Shown here: positions 1 through 6,428 of the stretch, in pieces
Position numbering within the stretch: position 1 is the stretch's first letter
Layout of the letters: each line of letters starts with the position of its first letter
Source of the DNA: a candidate division WWE3 bacterium RIFCSPLOWO2_01_FULL_39_13
GTDB taxonomy: Bacteria > Patescibacteriota > WWE3 > 2-01-FULL-39-13
Assembly: GCA_001772665.1 (NCBI GenBank)
Contig: MEVH01000030.1
Coordinates: forward strand, 18,247 to 43,396
Direction: 5' to 3'
DNA: 25,150 bases
Program-made: the position numbers and the translations under genes
Notes under the pieces: model-generated
Told to the model about the DNA's origin: nothing
Database searches by the model: none
Seen by the model: the letters and a program-made list of their open reading frames with translations, nothing else

Positions 1-599
1 ATCCCTGTAATAAACTGATAGATAGCGCTTCCATTGTAAATTTGGGCGATTGCATATAAAAGTCCAGTTATACCTCCTGCCGATAAAAGTAAAACCCATG
101 TTTCTGCGGGAATACCAATTTTCAGGTAGATATCAACAATAGACAATATCAAAAACACAACCATCCATGATGAATATATTGCAATATGGCTTACCGGACC
201 GTGAAAAAGATGAGTTGCTATAAATTGAGTTTTGAATCCTTTTACAATTCTCAGCTGAGGAAGTGTAAAGTCCTCTAGAACGATAGAAGTTATGTATATG
301 CCGTTTCCGTAAAAAGTTGCAAAAATAAAAGTAAGATAGAGTAAAATTTGGATGATTAAAAACTTATTGAAAACAAAGCCTATTCTGTTTAAAAGGAGGA
401 TGACAAATACTGAACTGAAAAGGGCTACTAAAAGATTAAGCAGGAAGTTTATTAATGTCAGTTTTACAACTCTTCTGAGAGTGTGAGGTCTTCTTCCCGA
501 AGCCATTTTTGTCATTTTTTCACGGAAGTATATGTAGACTGGGATGCCGATAGTTAATGCAAGCGTTAATGAGAGTAAAAGTATTTCTTCTATGAGCAT
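1..599 (-). CDS. Multi-pass membrane protein of unknown function, C-terminus beyond the window
   Basis: The minus frame is open from an ATG at 599 to the left edge, giving 199 residues, and no stop is reached, so the gene is partial at its 3' end. The protein has about five hydrophobic segments (roughly residues 5-24, 46-70, 83-105, 140-160 and 168-190). A basic patch, KMTKMASGRR, follows the first segment, and a His-rich loop, THLFHGPVSH, precedes the fourth. I do not recognise a family. A perfect TATAAT lies 7 nt upstream of the ATG, supporting this start and a leaderless message. It is the last of four minus-strand envelope-type genes. Confidence 0.75.
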   Translation of the reverse strand, partial: MLIEEILLLSLTLALTIGIPVYIYFREKMTKMASGRRPHTLRRVVKLTLINFLLNLLVALFSSVFVILLLNRIGFVFNKFLIIQILLYLTFIFATFYGNGIYITSIVLEDFTLPQLRIVKGFKTQFIATHLFHGPVSHIAIYSSWMVVFLILSIVDIYLKIGIPAETWVLLLSAGGITGLLYAIAQIYNGSAIYQFITG

Positions 600-606
600 T
601 AAAGGT

Positions 607-612
607 ATTATA
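607..612 (-). promoter_or_regulatory. -10 box TATAAT, 7 nt from the ATG at 599
   Basis: On the minus strand TATAAT is followed by seven bases and then ATG. Transcription would start at or next to the start codon. No convincing -35 box was seen. Confidence 0.6.
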
Positions 613-661
613 ACAGGGGGTACTGTCCAAACAACCCTAGAGATTGTTGTGGTTCTTAAAA

Positions 662-674
662 CTGGGTTACCCAG
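662..674. repeat. Palindrome CTGGGT-T-ACCCAG
   Basis: This 13-bp dyad has 6-bp arms and lies just after the stop of the EamA gene. On the minus strand it is followed by TTTT, so it could act as a weak terminator, but the realistic stem is only 5 bp with a 3-nt loop. The same GGGTWACCC core recurs at 11110-11120, 13735-13745 and 13752-13764. Confidence 0.4.
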
Positions 675-690
675 ATTTTACCCTTGTCCC

Positions 691-1113
691 TTATTTCCAG
701 AATCCGATTATTATTGCCCCGGCTGTCATAAGAAGTACTCCGATTAGAACAGGGAAGGTGAGTTTTTCTTTCAGAATCAAAACCGATAGGATAATTGTCA
801 AAACGAGGCTTAGTTTATCTATTGGGACAACTTTCGAAACCGATCCTATCTGCAGGGCGCGAAAGTAAAAGAGCCATGAAAGTCCTGTGGCAAGTCCAGA
901 AAGCACAAGAAAGAAAAGCCCAAACCGCGAAATTTTTGGTATATCTTTAAAAAGCCCCTGAAAGAAAATTATCCCCCAGGCAAAAAGCATTATGACGATG
1001 GTTCTTATGCCAGTGGCTAAATTGGAGTTTATATCCTTTACGCCTATCTTTGCGAGGATTGCTGTCAGCGCAGCGAAAAATGCAGATAAAAAAGCGTAAA
1101 TCAGCCAGGTCAT
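691..1113 (-). CDS. Half-size EamA-type (DMT superfamily) membrane protein
   Basis: The product is about 140 residues with five transmembrane segments. It starts MTWLIYAFLSAFF and ends with a typical EamA last helix (LLMTAGAIIIGFWK). The segment near residues 95-115, with its PIDKLSLVL and SVLILKEKL stretches, matches EamA proteins. Most DMT exporters carry two such repeats (about 300 residues); this one has a single repeat and probably works as a dimer. The substrate cannot be inferred. The frame extends to a TTG at 1131, but TATAAT at 1125-1120 overlaps that stretch and sits 6 nt before the ATG at 1113, so I place the start at 1113. It follows the L,D-transpeptidase gene with a short gap. 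Confidence 0.8.
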   Translation of the reverse strand: MTWLIYAFLSAFFAALTAILAKIGVKDINSNLATGIRTIVIMLFAWGIIFFQGLFKDIPKISRFGLFFLVLSGLATGLSWLFYFRALQIGSVSKVVPIDKLSLVLTIILSVLILKEKLTFPVLIGVLLMTAGAIIIGFWK

Positions 1114-1119
1114 AAGCAG

Positions 1120-1125
1120 ATTATA
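1120..1125 (-). promoter_or_regulatory. -10 box TATAAT, 6 nt from the ATG at 1113
   Basis: A perfect -10 hexamer lies inside the longest ORF, between an upstream TTG and the internal ATG. If used, the TTG at 1131 is not in the message. Confidence 0.55.
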
Positions 1126-1139
1126 CAGCAATTGCTTAT

Positions 1140-1817
1140 TTACTCATTCGGCGCTTCGCCGTAGATGACGATTTTTGTGCCGGGGTTGTCTTTTGTTGCG
1201 CTGATAGACTGCTTGTCTCCAAGCTTGGGATTTGCCCAGTAGAAAATCTTTTCAGCCTCTTCTGTTTTCATGTTTATACATCCATGGCTCATTGGGTGCC
1301 CGAAATTGTCGTGCCAGTAGGTGCCGTGAATTCCAAATCCTCTCCAGGCAGGTATCTCGCTATTAGAAAAGTACATTACATAAGGGACATTAGGAAGATA
1401 GTAGTAAGTGTGGAGTTCTTTGCTTCCCCCTGACATTTTGGTGTAGCGCAGCTTTATCCAGATTTTAAATTCTCCTGTAGGAGTTTTTCCCCATTTGCCT
1501 GAAGAAATTAAGAAATCGTATACTTTTTTGTCACCTTCATATGCATACAGACGCTGATTAGCAAGATCTATTTCTATCCTTTTGTCGGAGTCAGATGATC
1601 CAAGCACATTAGCCGATGTTCTAAAGCTTCCTGGTTGAGTAGGAATTGTATCCTGGTCGTGGAAAAATCCTTTTACATCTGTTTTGTCATATTTACCGCT
1701 TAAATCCCTTATATTATTTTGTTCGGAAAAATGATAAGGGAGAACTTTTATATACAAAACTGCAATAGCGGGGAGAGTGACAAAAGCCAAGGCAAAAATT
1801 GAGCGGGCAGCTTTCAT
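1140..1817 (-). CDS. Membrane-anchored L,D-transpeptidase (YkuD domain)
   Basis: About 225 residues. An N-terminal hydrophobic segment (roughly residues 5-25) anchors or exports the protein, and a linker leads to a YkuD domain from about residue 79. The catalytic signature is complete: an upstream His in IHGTYWH (near 164) and the SHGC-INM block with His178, Gly179 and Cys180. YkuD enzymes form 3-3 cross-links in peptidoglycan or attach proteins to it through an acyl-enzyme on the Cys. The longest frame starts at an ATG at 1823 (MCMKAARS). TACTAT at 1829-1824, with TTGCCT 17 nt further up, places transcription start at the second ATG, 1817, so I use that. Its neighbours are VKOR upstream and EamA downstream. 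Confidence 0.9.
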   Translation of the reverse strand: MKAARSIFALAFVTLPAIAVLYIKVLPYHFSEQNNIRDLSGKYDKTDVKGFFHDQDTIPTQPGSFRTSANVLGSSDSDKRIEIDLANQRLYAYEGDKKVYDFLISSGKWGKTPTGEFKIWIKLRYTKMSGGSKELHTYYYLPNVPYVMYFSNSEIPAWRGFGIHGTYWHDNFGHPMSHGCINMKTEEAEKIFYWANPKLGDKQSISATKDNPGTKIVIYGEAPNE

Positions 1818-1823
1818 ACACAT

Positions 1824-1852
1824 ATAGTAGGGGATAAGAATTTCGAAGGCAA
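1824..1852 (-). promoter_or_regulatory. Promoter TTGCCT-17-TACTAT, 6 nt from the ATG at 1817
   Basis: The -35 TTGCCT is at 1852-1847, the spacer is exactly 17 nt, and the -10 TACTAT is at 1829-1824. The predicted transcription start coincides with the second in-frame ATG, giving a leaderless message. Confidence 0.65.
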
Positions 1853-1892
1853 TAGGAAAAAAAGAAAATGGAGTTTAAATCAGGCGTCTTTT

Positions 1893-2330
1893 TTATGTTA
1901 ATGGGGTCTCCTTCAATGGAATTCCCTTTTTGTCTCTATTCAATATTACCGCAGCTGCAAATGCCAAAAGTATTACTGTCTGGCAGGCGACGCAGACGGG
2001 GCAGATTACTTTTTCAACAAAGATTTCAAGAATAGTAAGTCTAAGGCAGAAGACCATCCCAAATGCAGTCATTCCTAGAAGTAGTTTTTTGTTTTTAATG
2101 ATGCTTGATATCAATATTATGATATATCCGATTAGTCCGATTAACGCGACGGAAACTCCAAAAACCTCGGCAATATTTCCTTTAGTAACAGGCTCGCAGT
2201 TTACGCTTTGGCTGATATAGCAGGCGCTGGGGGATACAGGTGCAAGATAGCTGTAATAAAGATAAGAGGCCAGTCCAATCCCTATAACAGATAGAAGAGA
2301 AGTGAACCTCCACAATTTATTAGCGGTCAT
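1893..2330 (-). CDS. Vitamin K epoxide reductase (VKOR) family thiol oxidase
   Basis: 145 residues with four hydrophobic segments. Both VKOR cysteine pairs are visible: the loop cysteines C37 and C45 (ACYISQSVNCEPV) and the quinone-side CPVC motif at C110/C113, with one further Cys at 116. The GVSVALIGLIGY segment after the loop is also typical. Bacterial VKORs reoxidise a DsbA- or thioredoxin-like partner outside the membrane and pass electrons to quinones, so they support disulfide formation in exported proteins. No partner domain is fused here and no DsbA gene is in the window. Its position just upstream of the L,D-transpeptidase fits an envelope role. The ATG at 2330 lies 6 nt after a GATAAT box. 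Confidence 0.88.
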   Translation of the reverse strand: MTANKLWRFTSLLSVIGIGLASYLYYSYLAPVSPSACYISQSVNCEPVTKGNIAEVFGVSVALIGLIGYIIILISSIIKNKKLLLGMTAFGMVFCLRLTILEIFVEKVICPVCVACQTVILLAFAAAVILNRDKKGIPLKETPLT

Positions 2331-2336
2331 TTAACC

Positions 2337-2364
2337 ATTATCCCCAAATGAAAAAGAAAGTAAA
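2337..2364 (-). promoter_or_regulatory. Promoter TTTACT-16-GATAAT, 6 nt from the VKOR ATG
   Basis: The -35-like TTTACT is at 2364-2359, the spacer is 16 nt, and the -10 GATAAT is at 2342-2337. A perfect hairpin (2367-2386) sits immediately upstream. Confidence 0.5.
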
Positions 2365-2366
2365 TA

Positions 2367-2386
2367 CCGCCAACAGAAGTTGGCGG
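2367..2386. repeat. Perfect 8-bp inverted repeat with AGAA loop
   Basis: The arms CCGCCAAC and GTTGGCGG are separated by four bases. The element lies between the divergent VKOR and P-type ATPase genes, next to the VKOR -35 region. It is clearly more GC-rich than its surroundings. On the minus strand it is followed by a pyrimidine-rich stretch but not a clean T-run. It may be a regulatory hairpin, an operator or a dispersed repeat; the sequence does not decide. Confidence 0.6.
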
Positions 2387-2532
2387 ATTCCAATGCCTTC
2401 ACTGCATAGTAAAGCACTGTATATTTCTAGGAAGTTGTTAATGAAATGGTTAGAACTGCCTCTAAGTTCGTTCAGCGATTTATTGACTTTAGTCCTGGTA
2501 TGTCATAAAAGATACGGAATATTTTTTGATGT

Positions 2533-2538
2533 TACAAT
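2533..2538 (+). promoter_or_regulatory. -10 box TACAAT, 7 nt from the P-type ATPase ATG
   Basis: TACAAT is followed by seven bases and ATG at 2546. There is no Shine-Dalgarno sequence, which fits leaderless initiation. The -35 region is poor. An alternative weak pair, TTGACT (2483-2488) with TAAAAG (2506-2511), would give a leader of about 28 nt. Confidence 0.5.
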
Positions 2539-2545
2539 TTATTAA

Positions 2546-5056
2546 ATGGATCTATTTGATTATACTGTCAAAACTTCTGATCAAATATTCAATGAGCTTA
2601 AGACTTCAGAAAAGGGATTAAGCACAAAGCAGGCGAGGGGTCTTCTCGAAAAAAACGGCTCCAATTCAATCCACTCAAAAGAAAATAAAATGTGGGATAT
2701 TTTTGTACGCCAGTTTAAATCTCCATTTGTGTACCTTCTTTTTATTGCAGGATTAATAGCCCTTGTTCTGGGGCAAAAAATTGATACCATTCTGATTGCT
2801 GTCTTTGTCCTTGTTAATACTGTTTTGGGATTTTATCAGGAATATAAATCAGAAAATACCTTAAAGATTTTGAAAAAATATCTGGTTGCCAAGGCAGTTG
2901 TTGTCAGGGAAGGTAATGAAAAGTTAATTAACGCTTCCGAACTTGTTAATGGAGATTTAATTATATTGAACCCAGGTGATATTATCCCTGCAGATGTCAG
3001 GTTCGTTGATTCGTATAATTTATCTATAGACGAATCTGTTTTGACAGGTGAGTCAGTTCCAATACAAAAAGATCATAATCCGTTAAAAAGTAGGGCAGGG
3101 CAGATTTCAGAGGCATTGAATCTGGGTTATTCTGGTACGTCCATTATGAGTGGAGAAGCCAAAGCGGTAGTGGTTGCCATCGGCAAGAACACCAATTATG
3201 GGCATATTGCGTCTCTTACCGCCCAAACTGTCAGAGAAAGCACATATGAAAAGGAGCTCTCTAGATTCAGCAAATTTACTTTGGTTTTGGTATCGGTTAC
3301 TTTGGCGATAGTTGTTGCAGCCCATCTGATTTTGAAGTCTACACCGAGTTTTGCAGAACTTGCTCTTTTTGCAATTGCGCTTGCGGTAAGTGTTATACCC
3401 GAGGCGCTTCCTGTAGTTACGACATTTTCGTTATCTCTTGGGGCTCTCCACTTGGCCAAAAATAACGTTGTTGTTAAAAGACTTTCAGCCATAGAGGATC
3501 TAGGAGGAATCCAAATTTTATGTACCGATAAGACAGGCACATTAACCGAAAATAAACTAGAGGTAGACAATGTCTTTGGCAGATTTAAAGACAGGATCCT
3601 GATTTATGCCAATCTTGCATCAGTGTATTCTGATGGCGAAAGACGTCATATCAGCAGTGCTTTTGAGGATGCTCTTATTAATAAGCTGACCAAAAAAGTT
3701 CAAAAAGGCTTAAAGAAGTATGAAGTGAAACTTGAAATTCCATTTGATCCTGAAAGAAAGCGGTCAAGTGTGATTGTAGAAAAAGACTCGAGGGTGAGGT
3801 TGATTGTGCGCGGTGCTCCTGAAAATATTCTCCCGTTCTGCCAGCTTTCAGAAGTTTTAAAAAGCGAGATTTCTGACTGGATTACTACAAAGGGCCGGCA
3901 GGGGATAAGGGTTCTTGCCGTAGCATCCAGATCTGTTGATAAAAAGGATAAATACGATATATCCAAAATCGAAGAGAATGTTGATTTTATAGGTCTCGTA
4001 TCATTTATAGATCCAATTAAAACAACCGCAAAAGAGTCAATCGAATTGGCAGAGGTTTTGGGTGTTAAGGTGAAAATCTTAACTGGGGACAGTAGAGAAG
4101 TCGCCGGAAGTGTCGCCCAGCAGGTTGGGCTTGTGAAAAATATCAATGACGTTATAACAGGAGACGCATTCGATGCTTTGCAATACCGCGAGCAGCAAGA
4201 AGCTGCTGAGAAATATTCTGTTTTCGCCCGCGTGACACCTGCACAGAAGTATAAGATTATTCAAATTCTGCAAGAAAAATTTGAAGTCGGCTTTTTAGGA
4301 GAGGGAATAAATGATGCTCCTGCGCTGAAAGTTGCGAACGTGGCACTTGCAGTAAAGGGAGCTTCGGATATTGCGAATGATGCTTCAGATATTATTCTTC
4401 TGAAAAAGAGTTTGAAGGTAATAGTCGATGGAATAAAAGAAGGGAGGAGTGTTTTTGCGAATACCAACAAATACATCATGTCTACTCTTACTTCTAACTT
4501 CGGCAATTTTTTTGCTATGTCGGCGATAACTCTATTGATAGACTTTCTTCCTATGCTGCCTTTGCAGATTCTGCTGGTTAATCTGTTGTCTGACTTTCCT
4601 ATGATTGCGGTTGCTACTGATAATATTGATCTTGAAAGTGTGAGAACTCCACACAAGTATAATTTGAAAAGCTTCGCGCTGATAGCGCTTTTGCTTGGGA
4701 TGGTAAGCACGATTTTTGATTTTATCTTTTTCGGCGCATTCTTCAGGTTCTCGCCGTCAGTTTTGCAGACGAGCTGGTTTATCGGAAGCATCTTAACAGA
4801 GCTTTTATTCATCTTTTCTATACGCACAAAGTTCTTTTTCTTAAAATCGAGTCCTCCTTCTAAGATTCTTCTGGGACTAGCGCTTTTTGCGGGATTGTGT
4901 ACAATTTTGATCCCATTTACCTCGATAGGACAGAACGTCTTTGGATTTACACAGCCTTCATTCTCGAATCTTGCAATAATTTTAGGAATCGCGGGAGTTT
5001 ACCTTGCCGTGTCAGAAACAATTAAACTGGTCTATTTTCGAGCTTATTCACGTTGA
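2546..5056 (+). CDS. P-type cation-transporting ATPase, MgtA/P2-P3-like
   Basis: 836 residues, full length for a P2/P3 ATPase. In order: an N-terminal cation-ATPase segment; M1-M2 (about 57-100); the actuator domain with TGES (167-170); M3-M4 (about 250-305) with the ion-site motif PEALP (285-289); the phosphorylation motif DKTGTLT with Asp328; the nucleotide domain; TGDS; a hinge motif; and six C-terminal helices (about 670-830). The tail around SNFGNFF and FLPMLPLQILL resembles MgtA magnesium transporters, so Mg2+ or another divalent cation is the likely substrate, but this is inferred. Oddly, the normally invariant hinge Asp of GDGxND is Glu586 here (GEGIND; codon GAG at 4301-4303). The next gene is also a metal-transporter homologue. 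Confidence 0.88.
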   Translation: MDLFDYTVKTSDQIFNELKTSEKGLSTKQARGLLEKNGSNSIHSKENKMWDIFVRQFKSPFVYLLFIAGLIALVLGQKIDTILIAVFVLVNTVLGFYQEYKSENTLKILKKYLVAKAVVVREGNEKLINASELVNGDLIILNPGDIIPADVRFVDSYNLSIDESVLTGESVPIQKDHNPLKSRAGQISEALNLGYSGTSIMSGEAKAVVVAIGKNTNYGHIASLTAQTVRESTYEKELSRFSKFTLVLVSVTLAIVVAAHLILKSTPSFAELALFAIALAVSVIPEALPVVTTFSLSLGALHLAKNNVVVKRLSAIEDLGGIQILCTDKTGTLTENKLEVDNVFGRFKDRILIYANLASVYSDGERRHISSAFEDALINKLTKKVQKGLKKYEVKLEIPFDPERKRSSVIVEKDSRVRLIVRGAPENILPFCQLSEVLKSEISDWITTKGRQGIRVLAVASRSVDKKDKYDISKIEENVDFIGLVSFIDPIKTTAKESIELAEVLGVKVKILTGDSREVAGSVAQQVGLVKNINDVITGDAFDALQYREQQEAAEKYSVFARVTPAQKYKIIQILQEKFEVGFLGEGINDAPALKVANVALAVKGASDIANDASDIILLKKSLKVIVDGIKEGRSVFANTNKYIMSTLTSNFGNFFAMSAITLLIDFLPMLPLQILLVNLLSDFPMIAVATDNIDLESVRTPHKYNLKSFALIALLLGMVSTIFDFIFFGAFFRFSPSVLQTSWFIGSILTELLFIFSIRTKFFFLKSSPPSKILLGLALFAGLCTILIPFTSIGQNVFGFTQPSFSNLAIILGIAGVYLAVSETIKLVYFRAYSR

Positions 5057-5079
5057 CCTTTTTAATGATAGGTTAATGT
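5053..5079 (+). promoter_or_regulatory. Weak promoter TTGACC-15-TAATGT before the VIT-like gene
   Basis: The -35 TTGACC overlaps the ATPase stop codon. The -10-like TAATGT ends 7 nt before the ATG at 5087. The short 15-nt spacer and imperfect -10 make this tentative. Confidence 0.3.
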
Positions 5080-5086
5080 GCTTGTA

Positions 5087-5503
5087 ATGAACTTGTTGCG
5101 ATTTAGGAGAACCTCCTTTATCATCGAGCATATGCATATCCCCAAGAAGTTTTTCAGCAAAGCATCAGAAGGGGGCTTTGGTTTTGGTTTAACCTCAGGG
5201 GTAATCACAACGCTGGGTCTTATTGTTGGACTAAGCTCGGGCACCGATTCGAAAATAGCGGTTGTAGGAGGAATATTAACTATAGCAGTAGCAGATAGTT
5301 TTTCTGACGCACTTGGCATGCATGTCTCGCAAGAATCAGAAGACGCCTCTTCAAAAAGCATCTGGCAGTCGACAATCTCCACGCTCTTTTCAAAGCTTGT
5401 TTTTGCCCTTACTTTTCTTGTTCCCGTTTTGCTATTAAATTTGGAGACAGCCGTTTGGGTCAGTATTTTATGGGGACTTTCTGTCCTGGGATTATTCAGC
5501 TAA
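5087..5503 (+). CDS. VIT/CCC1-like (DUF125) metal transporter, C-terminally truncated
   Basis: 138 residues. The stretch GFGFGLTSGVITTLGLIVGLSSG followed by AVVGGILTIAVADSFSDALGMHVSQESE is the first half of a VIT1/CCC1 (iron or manganese) transporter, including the SDALG segment of the second helix and the acidic start of the cytoplasmic loop. Two further helices follow (about 105-138). Family members normally continue through another loop and a last helix. Here TAA at 5501-5503 ends the protein right after LGLFS. The frame opens at GTG 5078, but spacing from a possible -10 favours the ATG at 5087. It may be a functional small variant that works as an oligomer, or a decaying gene. Metal transport is inferred from similarity and from the adjacent ATPase. 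Confidence 0.7.
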   Translation: MNLLRFRRTSFIIEHMHIPKKFFSKASEGGFGFGLTSGVITTLGLIVGLSSGTDSKIAVVGGILTIAVADSFSDALGMHVSQESEDASSKSIWQSTISTLFSKLVFALTFLVPVLLLNLETAVWVSILWGLSVLGLFS

Positions 5504-5506
5504 AAT
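5501..5506 (+). promoter_or_regulatory. -10 box TAAAAT, 6 nt from the methyltransferase ATG
   Basis: TAAAAT is followed by six bases and ATG at 5513. Its first three bases are the TAA stop of the upstream VIT-like gene, so the stop codon and the promoter share sequence. Confidence 0.5.
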
Positions 5507-5512
5507 TACCTT

Positions 5513-6388
5513 ATGAAAAGATCTGGTTTCTTAGCAAAATCTCGAGGCCGGGTAAGAGGTGTGAAGGAGATTTTCAAATCCGAAGGTATTAATCCTGATC
5601 CTATTAAAGACCAGTTTTTTATTGCAGACGACGAAATTGCTGAGCAAATTGTCCAAATCGCTGAGATAAATGGGGAAGATATCGTTTTCGAAATCGGCGC
5701 AGGTACTGGAGTATTAACCCGTCTGCTTGCACAGAAGGCAAAGAAGGTTATTGCATTCGAGATTGACCGCCGGTTTCAAAATCTCCTAAAAGAGCTTCCT
5801 TCTAATATTGAAATGCATTTCGAAAATGCGGTGAAGTATTTTCAACTGCACGGCAAATTCTTCAAAAAAAGGGAATACAATAAGATAGTTTCAAATCCTC
5901 CTTATTCGGTTTGCGAGCCTCTTTTGCATAATCTGACTTTTCTGAATTACGATAAGGCGGTGCTTATGATCCCTGTAAAGCTGGCTTACACTATAGAGAA
6001 AAATCCTATTTTCAGTTCCTTTTTTGAGGTGAAGAGGAGTTTGGGTATACCGAAAGAAAAGTTCTATCCTGTGCCGAAAAGCAATGCGGTTGTGGTAGAT
6101 CTCATAAAAAGGGAAGATCCTATAAAAACCAAAAATCCAGGTCTTTTTCTTAAAAGGTATTTGTATACACATGAACATCAGCTTGTAAAGAACGCTTTGC
6201 GAGAGGGAATTATAAAGTACGCAAGATTAACCCAGCAAAGAAGCGTGACTAAGAATGAGGCGAGGGAGATTGTGACTAAGATGGGAATCAAAAATGAGCT
6301 TTTGAATAAGCATCCTGATAACCACGAAGTGTATAGGGAAGTGGAGTCGAAGGCAAAGCACCTCGAGGAGGTTGTTGTATGCGGTTAA
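5513..6388 (+). CDS. KsgA/Erm-type adenine N6-methyltransferase homologue
   Basis: 291 residues. After a basic N-terminus, DQFFIADDEIAEQIVQIA (33-50) matches the start of RrnaAD proteins. The SAM-binding loop EIGAGTGVLT lies at 60-69, the acidic ribose-binding residue follows in FEID (82-85), and motif IV reads NPPY at 128-131. A helical C-terminal domain follows. KsgA (RsmA) dimethylates two adjacent adenines near the 3' end of 16S rRNA; Erm does the same on 23S rRNA. Both usually carry N-L/I-P-Y/F, so NPPY is unusual and I do not assign rsmA firmly. It could be the cell's RsmA, a divergent paralogue or a methylase with another RNA target. It starts 10 nt after the VIT-like stop, and the Fic gene follows. 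Confidence 0.75.
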   Translation: MKRSGFLAKSRGRVRGVKEIFKSEGINPDPIKDQFFIADDEIAEQIVQIAEINGEDIVFEIGAGTGVLTRLLAQKAKKVIAFEIDRRFQNLLKELPSNIEMHFENAVKYFQLHGKFFKKREYNKIVSNPPYSVCEPLLHNLTFLNYDKAVLMIPVKLAYTIEKNPIFSSFFEVKRSLGIPKEKFYPVPKSNAVVVDLIKREDPIKTKNPGLFLKRYLYTHEHQLVKNALREGIIKYARLTQQRSVTKNEAREIVTKMGIKNELLNKHPDNHEVYREVESKAKHLEEVVVCG

Positions 6389-6415
6389 TTTGCGTGAATT
6401 ACGCGGGAATTGTGG

Positions 6416-6421
6416 TATCAT
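6416..6421 (+). promoter_or_regulatory. -10 box TATCAT, 7 nt from the Fic ATG
   Basis: TATCAT ends seven bases before the ATG at 6429. A small dyad, GCGT-5 nt-ACGC (6392-6404), covers the place where a -35 box would be, and no clear -35 is present. Confidence 0.45.
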
Positions 6422-6428
6422 CAAAAGT

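Noticed and set aside
2483..2511. Main promoter of the P-type ATPase at TTGACT-17-TAAAAG
   Set aside because: The -10 is poor compared with TACAAT at 2533-2538, which has the same spacing to the ATG as the other genes; kept only as an alternative.
2348..2545. 65-codon plus-strand frame before the P-type ATPase
   Set aside because: It contains the hairpin and the minus-strand VKOR promoter, overlaps the ATPase promoter, has no start signal and no protein-like pattern.
6372..6428. TTG start and 19-residue N-terminal extension of Fic
   Set aside because: It overlaps the methyltransferase gene and contains the -10 box of the Fic promoter.
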